Shown piece after piece: positions 41,299 to 49,233 of a DNA stretch of 64,000 bases. Source of the stretch: JAEUJM01 sp044221555 (GTDB lineage Bacteria > Actinomycetota > Acidimicrobiia > Acidimicrobiales > DATDAH01); the NCBI GenBank assembly GCA_044221555.1, contig JBGAOY010000001.1:682001-746000 (forward strand), written 5' to 3'. The number at the start of each line of letters is the position of its first letter. Positions within the stretch are counted from its first letter, which is position 1. The translations under genes and the position numbers were made by a program. A model generated the notes under the pieces. The model worked only from the letters and a program-made list of their open reading frames with translations. It ran no database searches and was not told where the DNA came from.

Positions 41299-43296
41299 TC
41301 AGCGCCACCGGGCCACGAAACGACCGACCAGGTGATCCTGGCGCATCGCCGCCACCGGCTCCTTGCGGGCCAGGGCCCAGTCGGTCACCAGGAACGAGAT
41401 GCCGCCGAGGGCGATGAGGGCCACGAGCGCGGTGAACCACGACGCCGCGTTCGGCTGCCAACGGGCGTCGCACACCACCTTCGACGCCGACGGCAGCACC
41501 TCGCCGGTCACCGGGTCTTCCGGCGGGGGCTCGTCACACTGCTCGAGGCCGTAGAGATCGACGGTGCCCGCGGTGGCCGACATGCTCCAGTTCGACGGGG
41601 ACAGGTAGGCAACCTGCGACAGCACGGGCTTGCCCGCCAGGTCGGACACCGACCCCGAGAACAACCACAGCAGCACGAACAGCACCGGCACGAGGGCCAT
41701 GGCCTTCTCCGAGCTCGACACCAGCGCCGACACCGCCAGCCCCAGCGCCAGCGTGACGAGACCGGCCACCACGAGGATGACCAGCACCTCGAGGAACCCC
41801 GGCAGGACGACGCCGCCCGGCACACCGGTGCGGAGCGTGGCCACCACCACGACGAGCACGGCCTGTGCGGCGGTGACCACGCCGAGCACCAGCAGCTTGG
41901 ACAGGATGTACGACGAGCGGGACAGCCCGGTGCCCCGTTCACGGCGGTAGATCGCCGACTCCTTCACGATCTCGCGGATGCCGTTCGCCGCGCCGATCAC
42001 GCCGAGGGTGACCACCATGCCGGCCAGCAGCGTTCGGCCGCCGGTGGAGGGCACGTCCTGGTCGGGCCGGAAGGCGTCGGCGTCGATGAGCGCGAGGAGC
42101 AGGAACGCGGGCACCAGCGCGGCGGCGGCCAGCACCATGACGGCCTTCGGGTCGGCGCGCATGATGGCCACGTTGCGGCGGATGAGCACGCCGATGTTGT
42201 CGAACGAGGAGGTGGCCGGGCCACGCGGGCCGGCCGAGGCGGGCACGGGCTGCCGCGGGCGGGGGGCACGGGCCACCGGCGTCGGCCGCACCGGTGCGGG
42301 CCGGTCGAGGTAGCGGAACACGTCGGGGAACTCGGTGGTGCCGAAGTGGGCCATGGCGTCGGGCAGCGGGCCGGCGAAGCCCACCCAGCCACCGTTGCCC
42401 AGGAACACGACCTGATCGCACAAGTCGAGGCTGGCGACCGAGTGGGTGACGACGACGATCGTGCGCCCGCCGTCGGCCAGCTGCCGCAGCAGCTCCATGA
42501 TCGACTTCTCGTAACCCGGGTCGAGCCCGCTGGTCGGCTCGTCGAGCAGCAGGATCTCGGGCTCGGTCAACATCTCGAGGGCCACGCTCACCCGCTTGCG
42601 TTGCCCACCCGAGAGGCGGGAGATGGGCTTGTCGCCGTGCTGGGCCAGGCCCAGTGCGGTGAGCACCTCCTCCACGCGGCGCTCGCAGACCAGCGGGTCG
42701 GTGCCCGTCGGGAACCGCAGCTCGGCGCCGAACCGGAGCGCTTGGCGCGCTGTCAGCGCGGTGTGGACGATGTCGTCCTGAGGCACGTGGCCGATCCTGG
42801 TGGCCAGGTCGCCGTAATTCTCGTAGAGGTCGACTCCGGACACGAGCACCGCGCCCGACGACGGCGGTTGCCCACCGGTGAGCGCCCGCAGCAGCGTGGA
42901 CTTGCCGGCGCCCGTCGGTCCCACGATCGCAGTCAGCGTGCCCGCCCCGGCGGTGAGGTTCACGCCCTCGAGGATCGGGTCGCCGCCGGCCGTGGTGACG
43001 AACAGATCGATGGCGCGGAGGGCCGGTGCCGCCACCGGGGCCGGCGTGCCCGGTCCGGCGTCCATCACCACCTTCAGCGGTGCCGCGCCCGGGCCGGCGC
43101 CACCGAGGTCGTCGCCACTCACCACGAGGCGACCGGGCCGGGGGACGTCGACCGACATGGGCAACGGCGGAAGACGCGGGTGCGCTGCGGTGGCGTCGGC
43201 ACCGCCACCGCCACCGGGCGCCGGCGACGGGACCGTCGGGCCCGGGTCCGACAGGTCCTCGGCCGAGATCCTGATGGGTTCGGATTGCTCGGTCAT
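41299..43296 (-). CDS. ABCG-type ABC transporter (ATPase and ABC2 membrane domains fused)
   Basis: 665-aa half-transporter. The first 95 residues are Pro/Gly/Ala-rich and likely disordered. The ATPase has Walker A G126-P-T-G-A-G-K-S-T134, signature L228-S-G-G-Q-R-K-R-V and Walker B with D252-E-P-T-S-G-L-D. A Pro-rich linker leads to an ABC2 permease of six membrane helices (about 390-640) with a Cys-containing extracellular loop (L-E-Q-C-D-E, V-V-C-D-A-R-W). It resembles mycobacterial Rv1747-type exporters but lacks the FHA domains. Homodimer expected; substrate unknown, possibly a lipid or cell-envelope precursor. The 284-bp divergent gap upstream shows nothing else. Confidence 0.88.
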   Translation of the reverse strand: MTEQSEPIRISAEDLSDPGPTVPSPAPGGGGGADATAAHPRLPPLPMSVDVPRPGRLVVSGDDLGGAGPGAAPLKVVMDAGPGTPAPVAAPALRAIDLFVTTAGGDPILEGVNLTAGAGTLTAIVGPTGAGKSTLLRALTGGQPPSSGAVLVSGVDLYENYGDLATRIGHVPQDDIVHTALTARQALRFGAELRFPTGTDPLVCERRVEEVLTALGLAQHGDKPISRLSGGQRKRVSVALEMLTEPEILLLDEPTSGLDPGYEKSIMELLRQLADGGRTIVVVTHSVASLDLCDQVVFLGNGGWVGFAGPLPDAMAHFGTTEFPDVFRYLDRPAPVRPTPVARAPRPRQPVPASAGPRGPATSSFDNIGVLIRRNVAIMRADPKAVMVLAAAALVPAFLLLALIDADAFRPDQDVPSTGGRTLLAGMVVTLGVIGAANGIREIVKESAIYRRERGTGLSRSSYILSKLLVLGVVTAAQAVLVVVVATLRTGVPGGVVLPGFLEVLVILVVAGLVTLALGLAVSALVSSSEKAMALVPVLFVLLWLFSGSVSDLAGKPVLSQVAYLSPSNWSMSATAGTVDLYGLEQCDEPPPEDPVTGEVLPSASKVVCDARWQPNAASWFTALVALIALGGISFLVTDWALARKEPVAAMRQDHLVGRFVARWR

Positions 43297-43580
43297 GACC
43301 GGCGCCTCATGACCTGTCGCGTCGAGCGCCTCGTCACCGCAGCCTCACGCGTGCTCCCCCGCACCCGTGGACCCGCGGCGCACGACGCGCGCCAGTCGCG
43401 GAATCGATCGATCATCGACGCCATCCATCGCCATGCATGCCTGTTCCCACGACCCCGTCTCCACGGGAAAACCTAGTCGCCGACCACACCGCGCGGTGCG
43501 GTCGAACACGGTGCCCGCAGGTGACCCGCCGGCGGTTGTCGACACATCGGGCCGGTGGCAGGGTCGTCTAGGATCCGCCG

Positions 43581-44597
43581 GTGGCCGACGGCTCGGGCGC
43601 CTGCCCAACGTGCAGCAACGAACTGATCAGCGGCGCACCGTTCTGCCACCAGTGCGGCACCGCGATAACGCCCGGTCCGGTCGTCATACCGGCCGCCCCG
43701 GCACCCGGGCCACCGGCGCCGGACAAGCTGACCGTGGTGCTCGACGACCTCGGCGACGACCCACTCGGGCCGAGCGCTGGTAGCGGACCGGTCGGTGCGT
43801 GGGCGACCGGCGACCAGCCGCCGGTCGCGCGCGTGCCCCGACCGCCGACCACTCCCGGCGTCGGGTTCGCCGCCGCATCCGTCCCGGCGGGCGGAGCCAC
43901 GGCTCCCACGGCCCCCATGGTCGTCACTGCCGCAGCCCTGCCTGGAGGCGGGGCCCCGGTCGAGCCGGCCCGTGCCACCAGTCCGAACGGGCGGCCGCGG
44001 CCCACCGTCCTCGCCCTGGCGATCATCGTCGTGATCGTCCTCGCCGCCAGCGCCGCGGGCGCCATGGTGCTCACGCGGGGCTCGGGCGGCGCCGACCACG
44101 CAGCCGGCAGTGGCGGTGAGAGCAGCGGCGGGAGCAGCGCGAGCGGGGACGGCGGCAGCGGCGGGAGCAACAGCGGTGCCGGCTCGAGTGGCAGCGACGG
44201 CAGCGACGGGGGCGAGAGCGGCGTCACCGGGGGCGGGAGCGACGACGACGCGTTCTGCGCCAAGGTCGACGAGATCGAGGCGGAGCTGCGGGCGCAGGCC
44301 GCGAGCTTCGACGACGTCCCGGAGGACGACCCCTTCAGCGGGCTCCTGCTCCTCCTCACGACCCTGGGCGACCTCGGGGTGTACATGAACGAACTGGCCG
44401 ACGTCGCGCCCGACGAGATCCGGGCGGACATGGAGGTCGTGGCCGAGAGCTTCCAGCAGGAAGCCACCACCGACCCGATGGAGATCCTGGCCGGGATCGT
44501 CACCAACCTCTCTCACGCCAACTCGTTCACACGCGTCGACGCGTATGCGAACGAGCATTGCGGCGTGACGCTGTTCGGCCCCGCCCCGACGACCTGA
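43581..44597 (+). CDS. Zinc-ribbon membrane protein with FCAKV ectodomain
   Basis: 338-aa single-pass protein. A cytoplasmic zinc ribbon (C-P-T-C ... F-C-H-Q-C-G, residues 8-25) is followed by a Pro/Ala-rich linker, one membrane segment (V-L-A-L-A-I-I-V-V-I-V-L-A-A-S-A-A-G, about 142-160), a Gly/Ser spacer of about 60 residues (S-G-G-S-N-S-G-A-G-S type), then a globular ectodomain from F-C-A-K-V-D-E-I to D-A-Y-A-N-E-H-C-G. That ectodomain is paralogous to the lipoprotein at 29659-30291, including A-P-D-E-I-R-A-D and both terminal Cys. Start GTG 43581. Function unknown; inside-to-outside sensing is a guess. A hairpin over the stop (44592-44614) may terminate it and the convergent gene. Confidence 0.75.
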   Translation: MADGSGACPTCSNELISGAPFCHQCGTAITPGPVVIPAAPAPGPPAPDKLTVVLDDLGDDPLGPSAGSGPVGAWATGDQPPVARVPRPPTTPGVGFAAASVPAGGATAPTAPMVVTAAALPGGGAPVEPARATSPNGRPRPTVLALAIIVVIVLAASAAGAMVLTRGSGGADHAAGSGGESSGGSSASGDGGSGGSNSGAGSSGSDGSDGGESGVTGGGSDDDAFCAKVDEIEAELRAQAASFDDVPEDDPFSGLLLLLTTLGDLGVYMNELADVAPDEIRADMEVVAESFQQEATTDPMEILAGIVTNLSHANSFTRVDAYANEHCGVTLFGPAPTT

Positions 44598-44608
44598 CCC
44601 CGGCGCGC

Positions 44609-45226
44609 TCAGGTGAGCGTGCGGATGACCCGGGCCGGGACGCCACCGACCACGCTGTGGTCGGGCACCTCCCCGCGCACCACGGCGCCGGCGGCGACCA
44701 CCACGCTCTTGCCGATCCGCGAGCCAGGGAGGATGACGGCGCCGTGACCGATCCAGGTGCCGTCACCGATCCGCACGGGGTCGTGGGGTCCCAGTTGGCG
44801 GCCGAAGGGCACGGAGAGGTCGGAGAAGCCGTGGTTGGCGTCGGTGACGTAGATCTCCTGGCCGAACCACACGTCGTCGCCGATCTCGATGGACTCGTGC
44901 GCGACGATGCCGCAGCGCAGCCCGATCACACACCGGTCGCCGATCACCAGGGCCCGCGGCGGGACGGTGGTCTGGTCGGGGCCGTAGCCCGTGGCCAAGG
45001 TGGTCCAGCCGGAGATGAGCGTGTCGCGGCCGATGTGCATCTGGGCCTCGCCGTACAGCGTCGACCACGGGAAACCGACGATGCTGCCCTCGCCGAACGA
45101 CCCGAAGCGCTCGGCGGCCCTGCTGCCGGGGCCGACCGCCCCGTTGCGCTGCATCCAGGCCCAGCCGCGGTGGATGAGCCGGTTGGTGGCGCGGTAACGC
45201 TGCTGGCGGGCGCTGGTCGGAGACAT
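44609..45226 (-). CDS. Left-handed beta-helix acyltransferase
   Basis: 205-aa hexapeptide-repeat transferase. Repeats of [LIV]-G-x4 type run through the middle and C-terminal parts (I-G-R-D-T-L-I-S-G, I-G-D-R-C-V-I-G, I-G-D-D-V-W-F-G, I-G-D-G-T-W-I-G-H-G-A-V-I-L-P-G-S). The N-H-G-F loop supplies a likely catalytic His, and the C-terminal G-G-V-P-A-R-V-I-R motif is typical of maltose/galactoside O-acetyltransferases. The N-terminal 40 residues are helical. Substrate unknown, presumably a sugar. It follows the amidase gene by 19 bp. Confidence 0.82.
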   Translation of the reverse strand: MSPTSARQQRYRATNRLIHRGWAWMQRNGAVGPGSRAAERFGSFGEGSIVGFPWSTLYGEAQMHIGRDTLISGWTTLATGYGPDQTTVPPRALVIGDRCVIGLRCGIVAHESIEIGDDVWFGQEIYVTDANHGFSDLSVPFGRQLGPHDPVRIGDGTWIGHGAVILPGSRIGKSVVVAAGAVVRGEVPDHSVVGGVPARVIRTLT

Positions 45227-45245
45227 GGCCGGGGCAGCGTACGCG

Positions 45246-46679
45246 TCAACCGGGCCGCGGGCAGAGACGGGGCCAGGGGCGGGCCTGCTCGTACCGGGCC
45301 GCGGCAGCCAGCAGGAGGTCCTCCCGGTAGCGGGGGCCGATCACCTGGAGGCCCACGGGCAGGCCCTCCGGCGTGAGGCCTGCAGGCAGGCTCATGGCCG
45401 GCAGGTTGACCAGGTTGGCCAGCATCCCGTGGATGACCGCCATGCCACCGTGGCCCGCGACCCCGTTGATCTCGGTGGGCATCGGCCCCTCGGCGGCGAA
45501 GGGCGGACGGGCCGACATGGGGGTGAGCAGCAGGTCGACGTCGGCGAACACGTCCGCCACCTGTGCCACCACACGCCGCCGCTCGGCCTCGACCGCAGCG
45601 AGCTTGGGCAGGGTCACCGACGGCGTCGTCTCCCACCCGGGCGCCACCCGTGGGTCGAGCTCGTCGAGGCGGTGTCGCCACAGGTCGGGGTCGATTCCCA
45701 CGAACTGATCCACACCCTCGATCCGGGAGTAGAGGACGATGTAGTCCTCGAGGGTCACGGGTCGGTCGACGAGCTCGGCGCCGACCGCTTCGGCGAACGC
45801 CTGCGCGGCCTCCTCGCACAGCGCCGCCACCCCCGGGTCGACCACGGCGAAGCCCAGATCGAGCGACCACGCCACCCGGAGGCCCGCGAGATCGCACCGG
45901 TCGACAGCGTCGGCGTAGCGCACCCCTGGCGGTGGCAGGGCCGTGCGGTCCCGCGGGTCGGGGCCGGCCAGCACGTCGAGGAGCACCGCGGTGTCGGCCA
46001 CCGTGGACGCCAGGCTGAAGATCACCGCGTTCTGGGCCAGGTGGGTGGAGCCCGCGGTCGGCACCCGTCCGTACGTGGGCTTCAGGCCCGGGAGGCCGGT
46101 GAAGCTGGCCGGGGTGCGGATCGAACCGCCCCCGTCGCTCGCCGTGCAGAACGGCACCATCCCGGACGACACCGCCGCCGCCGAGCCCCCGCTCGACCCG
46201 CCGGGGGTACGGGTGGGGTCCCAGGGGTTGCGGGTGACCCCCAGGAGTGGGCTGGCCGTGTAGGCCCACGTGCCGAACTCGGGGGTCGCGGTCTTGCCCA
46301 ACGGGATCGCTCCCGCGGCGCGCAGGCGGGCGACGTGGATGCCGTCGGTCGGCGCCGGACCCCGCCCGGCGTACCACCGGGACCCCTTGGTGGTGGGCAT
46401 GCCGGCGCAGTCCTCGAGGTCCTTCACGCCGAACGGCACCCCCGCCAGCGGTCCCAGCTCGTCGATCCGTCCCCGGGCCACCGCGTCGTCCACGGTCCGG
46501 GCCTCGGCCAGGGCCAGGTGGGCGTCGAGGTGCACGAAGGCGTTCAGCGCCTCGTTGCGCCGATCGATGGCGTCGAGGCAGGCCCGGGTCAACTCCACCG
46601 CACCGAGGTCGCCGGCCCGTATCGACGCGGCGGCCTCGACCACCGTGGGCATCACGTCACCCGGTCCCGGCTCCCCCAT
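45246..46679 (-). CDS. Amidase signature family protein
   Basis: 477-aa Ser-cisSer-Lys hydrolase. The catalytic lysine is in V-P-F-G-V-K-D-L-E-D (near residue 85). The cis-Ser and nucleophile Ser lie in P-G-G-S-S-G-G-S-A-A-A-V and D-G-G-G-S-I-R-T-P-A. The C-terminal A-M-S-L-P-A-G-L ... P-V-G-L-Q-V-I-G-P motif is complete. Length is usual. No gatB or gatC partner is nearby, so a stand-alone amide hydrolase is more likely than GatA. Start ATG 46679 lies 60 bp from the divergent P450. Confidence 0.9.
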   Translation of the reverse strand: MGEPGPGDVMPTVVEAAASIRAGDLGAVELTRACLDAIDRRNEALNAFVHLDAHLALAEARTVDDAVARGRIDELGPLAGVPFGVKDLEDCAGMPTTKGSRWYAGRGPAPTDGIHVARLRAAGAIPLGKTATPEFGTWAYTASPLLGVTRNPWDPTRTPGGSSGGSAAAVSSGMVPFCTASDGGGSIRTPASFTGLPGLKPTYGRVPTAGSTHLAQNAVIFSLASTVADTAVLLDVLAGPDPRDRTALPPPGVRYADAVDRCDLAGLRVAWSLDLGFAVVDPGVAALCEEAAQAFAEAVGAELVDRPVTLEDYIVLYSRIEGVDQFVGIDPDLWRHRLDELDPRVAPGWETTPSVTLPKLAAVEAERRRVVAQVADVFADVDLLLTPMSARPPFAAEGPMPTEINGVAGHGGMAVIHGMLANLVNLPAMSLPAGLTPEGLPVGLQVIGPRYREDLLLAAAARYEQARPWPRLCPRPG

Positions 46680-46739
46680 CGCCCCATCATCCCAGGTGGG
46701 GTGACCCGAGCGTCACCTCGGGGGTGCGAGGATCTGGCG

Positions 46740-47927
46740 GTGACGGCGACGACCACGTTCGACCCTGGCGACCTCGACCATGTGCCCGACCCCTACCCGC
46801 TCCTGTCCGACCTGCGGTCGACCGCGCCCGTCGCCCTGCTCGAGAGCGGTTTCGTCGCGATCACCGGCCATGCCGAGGCGCTCGACGCGCTCCGCCACCA
46901 GCAGTGCGGCACCAGTCCGATCGCGGCGCGCTACCTCGACGGACTGCCCCCCGGCGCGGCCCGCGACGAGATGAGCCATCGCATCAACTTCCTCGACCCC
47001 CCCGACCACCCCCGGGTGCGGGGATTGGTCTCGAAGGCGTTCACCCCCCGCCGGGTGACCGCGCTCGGGCCGTGGATGCGCCGGACCGCGGACGCGCTGC
47101 TCGACCGGCTGGCCGGCGCCGGCCCGTTCGACCTCCTGGCCGAGTACGCCCACCAGCTGCCGTCGCTGGTCATCTCCCAGCTGCTCGGCGTCCCCGCCGC
47201 GGACCGCGACACGCTCACCGTGTTCAGCGACCGCACTGCCCCACTGCTCGGGGTGCGGGTCGAGGACCACGAGCGGGAGCAGGCCATCGCCGCCGCCGAG
47301 GAGTTCCACGCGTACCTGTCGGCCCTGCTCGATGATCGCCGCCGCAGGCCTGGTGACGACCTCCTGTCGGCCCTCCTGCTGGCCGAGGAGGACGGCGAGC
47401 GCCTCGAGCGGGTCGAGCTCCTGTCCCTGGCGGCCACCCTCTACTCGGCCGGCCACCGCACCACCCGCGACCTGTTCACCAACGGCATGTCCGTCCTGCT
47501 GTCCGACCCCGAGCGCTGGCGCGCCGTCACCAGCGGTGAGTGGGCCGTCGCCGACGTGGTGGCCGAGTTCCTGCGCTTCGAGACACCCACCCTGTTCGTG
47601 GCCCGCATCCCCTACGAGGCCGTCGAGATCGGTGGCGTGGCCATCGAGCCCTTCGCTCCCCTGCTCGTGTACCTGGCGGCGGCGAACCGCGATCCGGCCG
47701 TCTACGACGACCCGGACGCGTTCCGCCCCGGTCGCAGCGGGCCGACACCGCTGTCGTTCGCGTTCGGCGCTCACTTCTGCCTCGGAGCCTCGCTGGCCAG
47801 GTCCGAGGCCGAGGTGATGCTGGAGACCCTCGCCCGTCGCCTCCCGGGCCTGCGCCTGGCCGCGGAGTTGCGCTGGCACCAGCGAGGCCCGTTCCGCGGC
47901 CTCGATCGACTCGTCGTCGAGCCCTGA
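46740..47927 (+). CDS. Cytochrome P450
   Basis: 395-aa soluble bacterial P450. The heme-ligand loop F-x-F-G-A-H-F-C347-L-G is intact, as is E276-F-L-R279 of the K helix. The I-helix motif reads A237-G-H-R-T-T242: the usual acidic residue of (A/G)Gx(D/E)T(T/S) is replaced by Arg, which could alter proton delivery to oxygen. N-terminal D-P-Y-P-L-L and I-N-F-L-D-P-P-D-H-P-R-V-R are typical. Start GTG 46740 has GAGG nine bases upstream. No ferredoxin or reductase gene adjoins it. Substrate unknown. Confidence 0.93.
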   Translation: MTATTTFDPGDLDHVPDPYPLLSDLRSTAPVALLESGFVAITGHAEALDALRHQQCGTSPIAARYLDGLPPGAARDEMSHRINFLDPPDHPRVRGLVSKAFTPRRVTALGPWMRRTADALLDRLAGAGPFDLLAEYAHQLPSLVISQLLGVPAADRDTLTVFSDRTAPLLGVRVEDHEREQAIAAAEEFHAYLSALLDDRRRRPGDDLLSALLLAEEDGERLERVELLSLAATLYSAGHRTTRDLFTNGMSVLLSDPERWRAVTSGEWAVADVVAEFLRFETPTLFVARIPYEAVEIGGVAIEPFAPLLVYLAAANRDPAVYDDPDAFRPGRSGPTPLSFAFGAHFCLGASLARSEAEVMLETLARRLPGLRLAAELRWHQRGPFRGLDRLVVEP

Positions 47928-47955
47928 CCCGCGAAGCCGGCGGCCGCGGCGGGCG

Positions 47956-48216
47956 TCACCAACGACCGTCGAGCAGCTGGTCGGCACGGGAGACCAACGC
48001 CGACGGATCGACCTCGAGGGCGCGCGCGAGGCGGAACACGGTGTACAGCGAGGCGCCGTTCTGCCCCCGCTCGAGCAGCGACACGAACGTGCGGTGCCGG
48101 TCGCACGCGAACGACAGGGCCTCCTGGCTCATGCCCCGCTGCAGCCGCAGCTCGCGCAGCGCCTCCCCGAAGGACTGGTCGAGCATCCGCTTCTGCGGGT
48201 CGTCGGACCGAGCCAT
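47956..48216 (-). CDS. XRE-family transcriptional regulator
   Basis: 86-aa helix-turn-helix protein, essentially a single Cro/C1 domain: F-G-E-A-L-R-E-L-R-L-Q-R-G-M-S-Q-E-A-L-S-F ... R-T-F-V-S-L-L-E-R-G-Q-N-G-A-S-L-Y-T-V-F-R-L-A. No effector domain is present. ATG 48216 is chosen; a TTG at 48243 in the same frame would enter the A/T-rich region shared with the divergent regulator. It probably autoregulates and controls its divergent neighbour. Confidence 0.85.
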   Translation of the reverse strand: MARSDDPQKRMLDQSFGEALRELRLQRGMSQEALSFACDRHRTFVSLLERGQNGASLYTVFRLARALEVDPSALVSRADQLLDGRW

Positions 48217-48258
48217 GGGCCAGACAATCACCGGTTGCAGCAAATACTACTACAGCAT
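48217..48258. promoter_or_regulatory. A/T-rich divergent promoter/operator between two small regulators
   Basis: The 42-bp gap contains AATACTACTACAGCATAT (48243-48260), conspicuously A/T-rich for this genome, with a TACTACTAC repeat immediately upstream of the plus-strand regulator. Overlapping divergent promoters bound by one or both products are likely. Confidence 0.45.
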
Positions 48259-48528
48259 ATGTTCTACATCGTGGTGCACGATCCGCCTCCCGCCGACCCG
48301 CCGACCTGGTTGGGCACCACCGCGGCCGCCCGCTACCTCGGCATCACGCCGCGCACGCTCTACCGCCTGATCGATCAGGGCCGGGTGCCCGCCTACGCCC
48401 TCGGACGCGTGTACCGCGTGCGCCAGAGCGACCTCGACGCCTACCTCGCCACCGCGCGCGTGCAGCCGGGCACCCTCGGCCACCTCCACGGCGCCCCCGC
48501 CCACGAACGCCTCGCCGCACCCGGCTGA
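48259..48528 (+). CDS. Excisionase-type helix-turn-helix (MerR/HTH_17) protein
   Basis: 89-aa DNA-binding protein: W-L-G-T-T-A-A-A-R-Y-L-G-I-T-P-R-T-L-Y-R-L-I-D is the winged helix of the excisionase family; G-R-V-P-A-Y-A-L-G-R-V-Y-R-V-R-Q-S-D-L-D-A-Y-L follows. No integrase, att site or phage gene is nearby, so it is more likely a transcription factor than a recombination directionality factor. ATG 48259 is preceded by the A/T-rich spacer. Divergent from the XRE gene. Confidence 0.85.
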   Translation: MFYIVVHDPPPADPPTWLGTTAAARYLGITPRTLYRLIDQGRVPAYALGRVYRVRQSDLDAYLATARVQPGTLGHLHGAPAHERLAAPG

Positions 48529-48698
48529 CCACGCGTGGTGGGCAGGGTGTCCCCCCCCGCCGCGACGCCCCACGCGCGCCGCACCCGCTGACTGTCGGAG
48601 CCCCTGCGTACGATCGCCCCACCGGTGCACGCCGGCCGCTTCCCCACCTCAACGCGTGACGGTTGCCCGTCGCCTTCATCTCGCCCCCTGGGAGCGCC

Positions 48699-49175
48699 AT
48701 GCCCGCCGAACCGCTCGACCCTGCCCGTTCCGACCCCGAGCCCGACACCGCGCCGCCACCACCGACCGAGGCGCCCGACGATGGATCCCCCGGCCGAACG
48801 TCGCCCATCGCCGGCCGCCTCGACCGGATCGAGCAGACCCTCGACGAACTGCGGGCCCGCCTGGAGCGGATCGGCACGCAACTCGGTGCCGAGGTGCGCA
48901 CCGGTCGCCTGGTGATCGTCGAAGGTGACGGGTTCGAGCGGGTGATCGTGGACGGTGCCGGGCACTTCGGCGCGCTCACCCTCCAGGCCCGACCCCAGGC
49001 CGCCGGCTCCGTGGCGGTCGAGGTGTTCGCCGCCGACGCGCACGACGGCGATCTGGCCCACGTCGGCGTGGCGTTGGTCGATGCGGGCGACGTGGTCGCG
49101 GCAGTCGACGTCCAGTCGGGACGGCCCGCCATGATCTGGACCCCGACCACCGACGATGAGCGACGGCCGGACTGA
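48699..49175 (+). CDS. Hypothetical protein
   Basis: 158-aa protein of unknown family. About 35 Pro/Asp-rich residues, a short coiled coil (I-A-G-R-L-D-R-I-E-Q-T-L-D-E-L-R-A-R-L-E), then a beta-rich C-terminal domain (R-L-V-I-V-E-G-D-G-F-E-R-V-I-V-D-G) that may be a small sandwich. No signal peptide or membrane segment. ATG 48699 follows GGGAG; an in-frame ATG-less extension to GTG 48663 is less likely. Codon use matches neighbours, supporting a real gene. The preceding 170 bp show no other gene. Confidence 0.6.
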   Translation: MPAEPLDPARSDPEPDTAPPPPTEAPDDGSPGRTSPIAGRLDRIEQTLDELRARLERIGTQLGAEVRTGRLVIVEGDGFERVIVDGAGHFGALTLQARPQAAGSVAVEVFAADAHDGDLAHVGVALVDAGDVVAAVDVQSGRPAMIWTPTTDDERRPD

Positions 49176-49233
49176 GACCGCCTCGAACGGTTGTGGCGAG
49201 CCCGTCGCGGCGGCACCCCGACCGGGGACCGGG

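Noticed and set aside
43345..43608. An 87-codon minus-strand frame between the ABC transporter and the zinc-ribbon gene
   Set aside because: It lacks an SD and domain features and overlaps the start of the zinc-ribbon protein; it appears to be chance.
45246..46679. GatA subunit of Glu-tRNA amidotransferase
   Set aside because: No gatB or gatC is adjacent and the gene sits with an acetyltransferase and P450; a general amidase is the safer call.
48259..48528. Excisionase of an integrated element
   Set aside because: No integrase, direct-repeat att sites or phage genes are nearby; the tRNA genes here show no 3'-end duplications.
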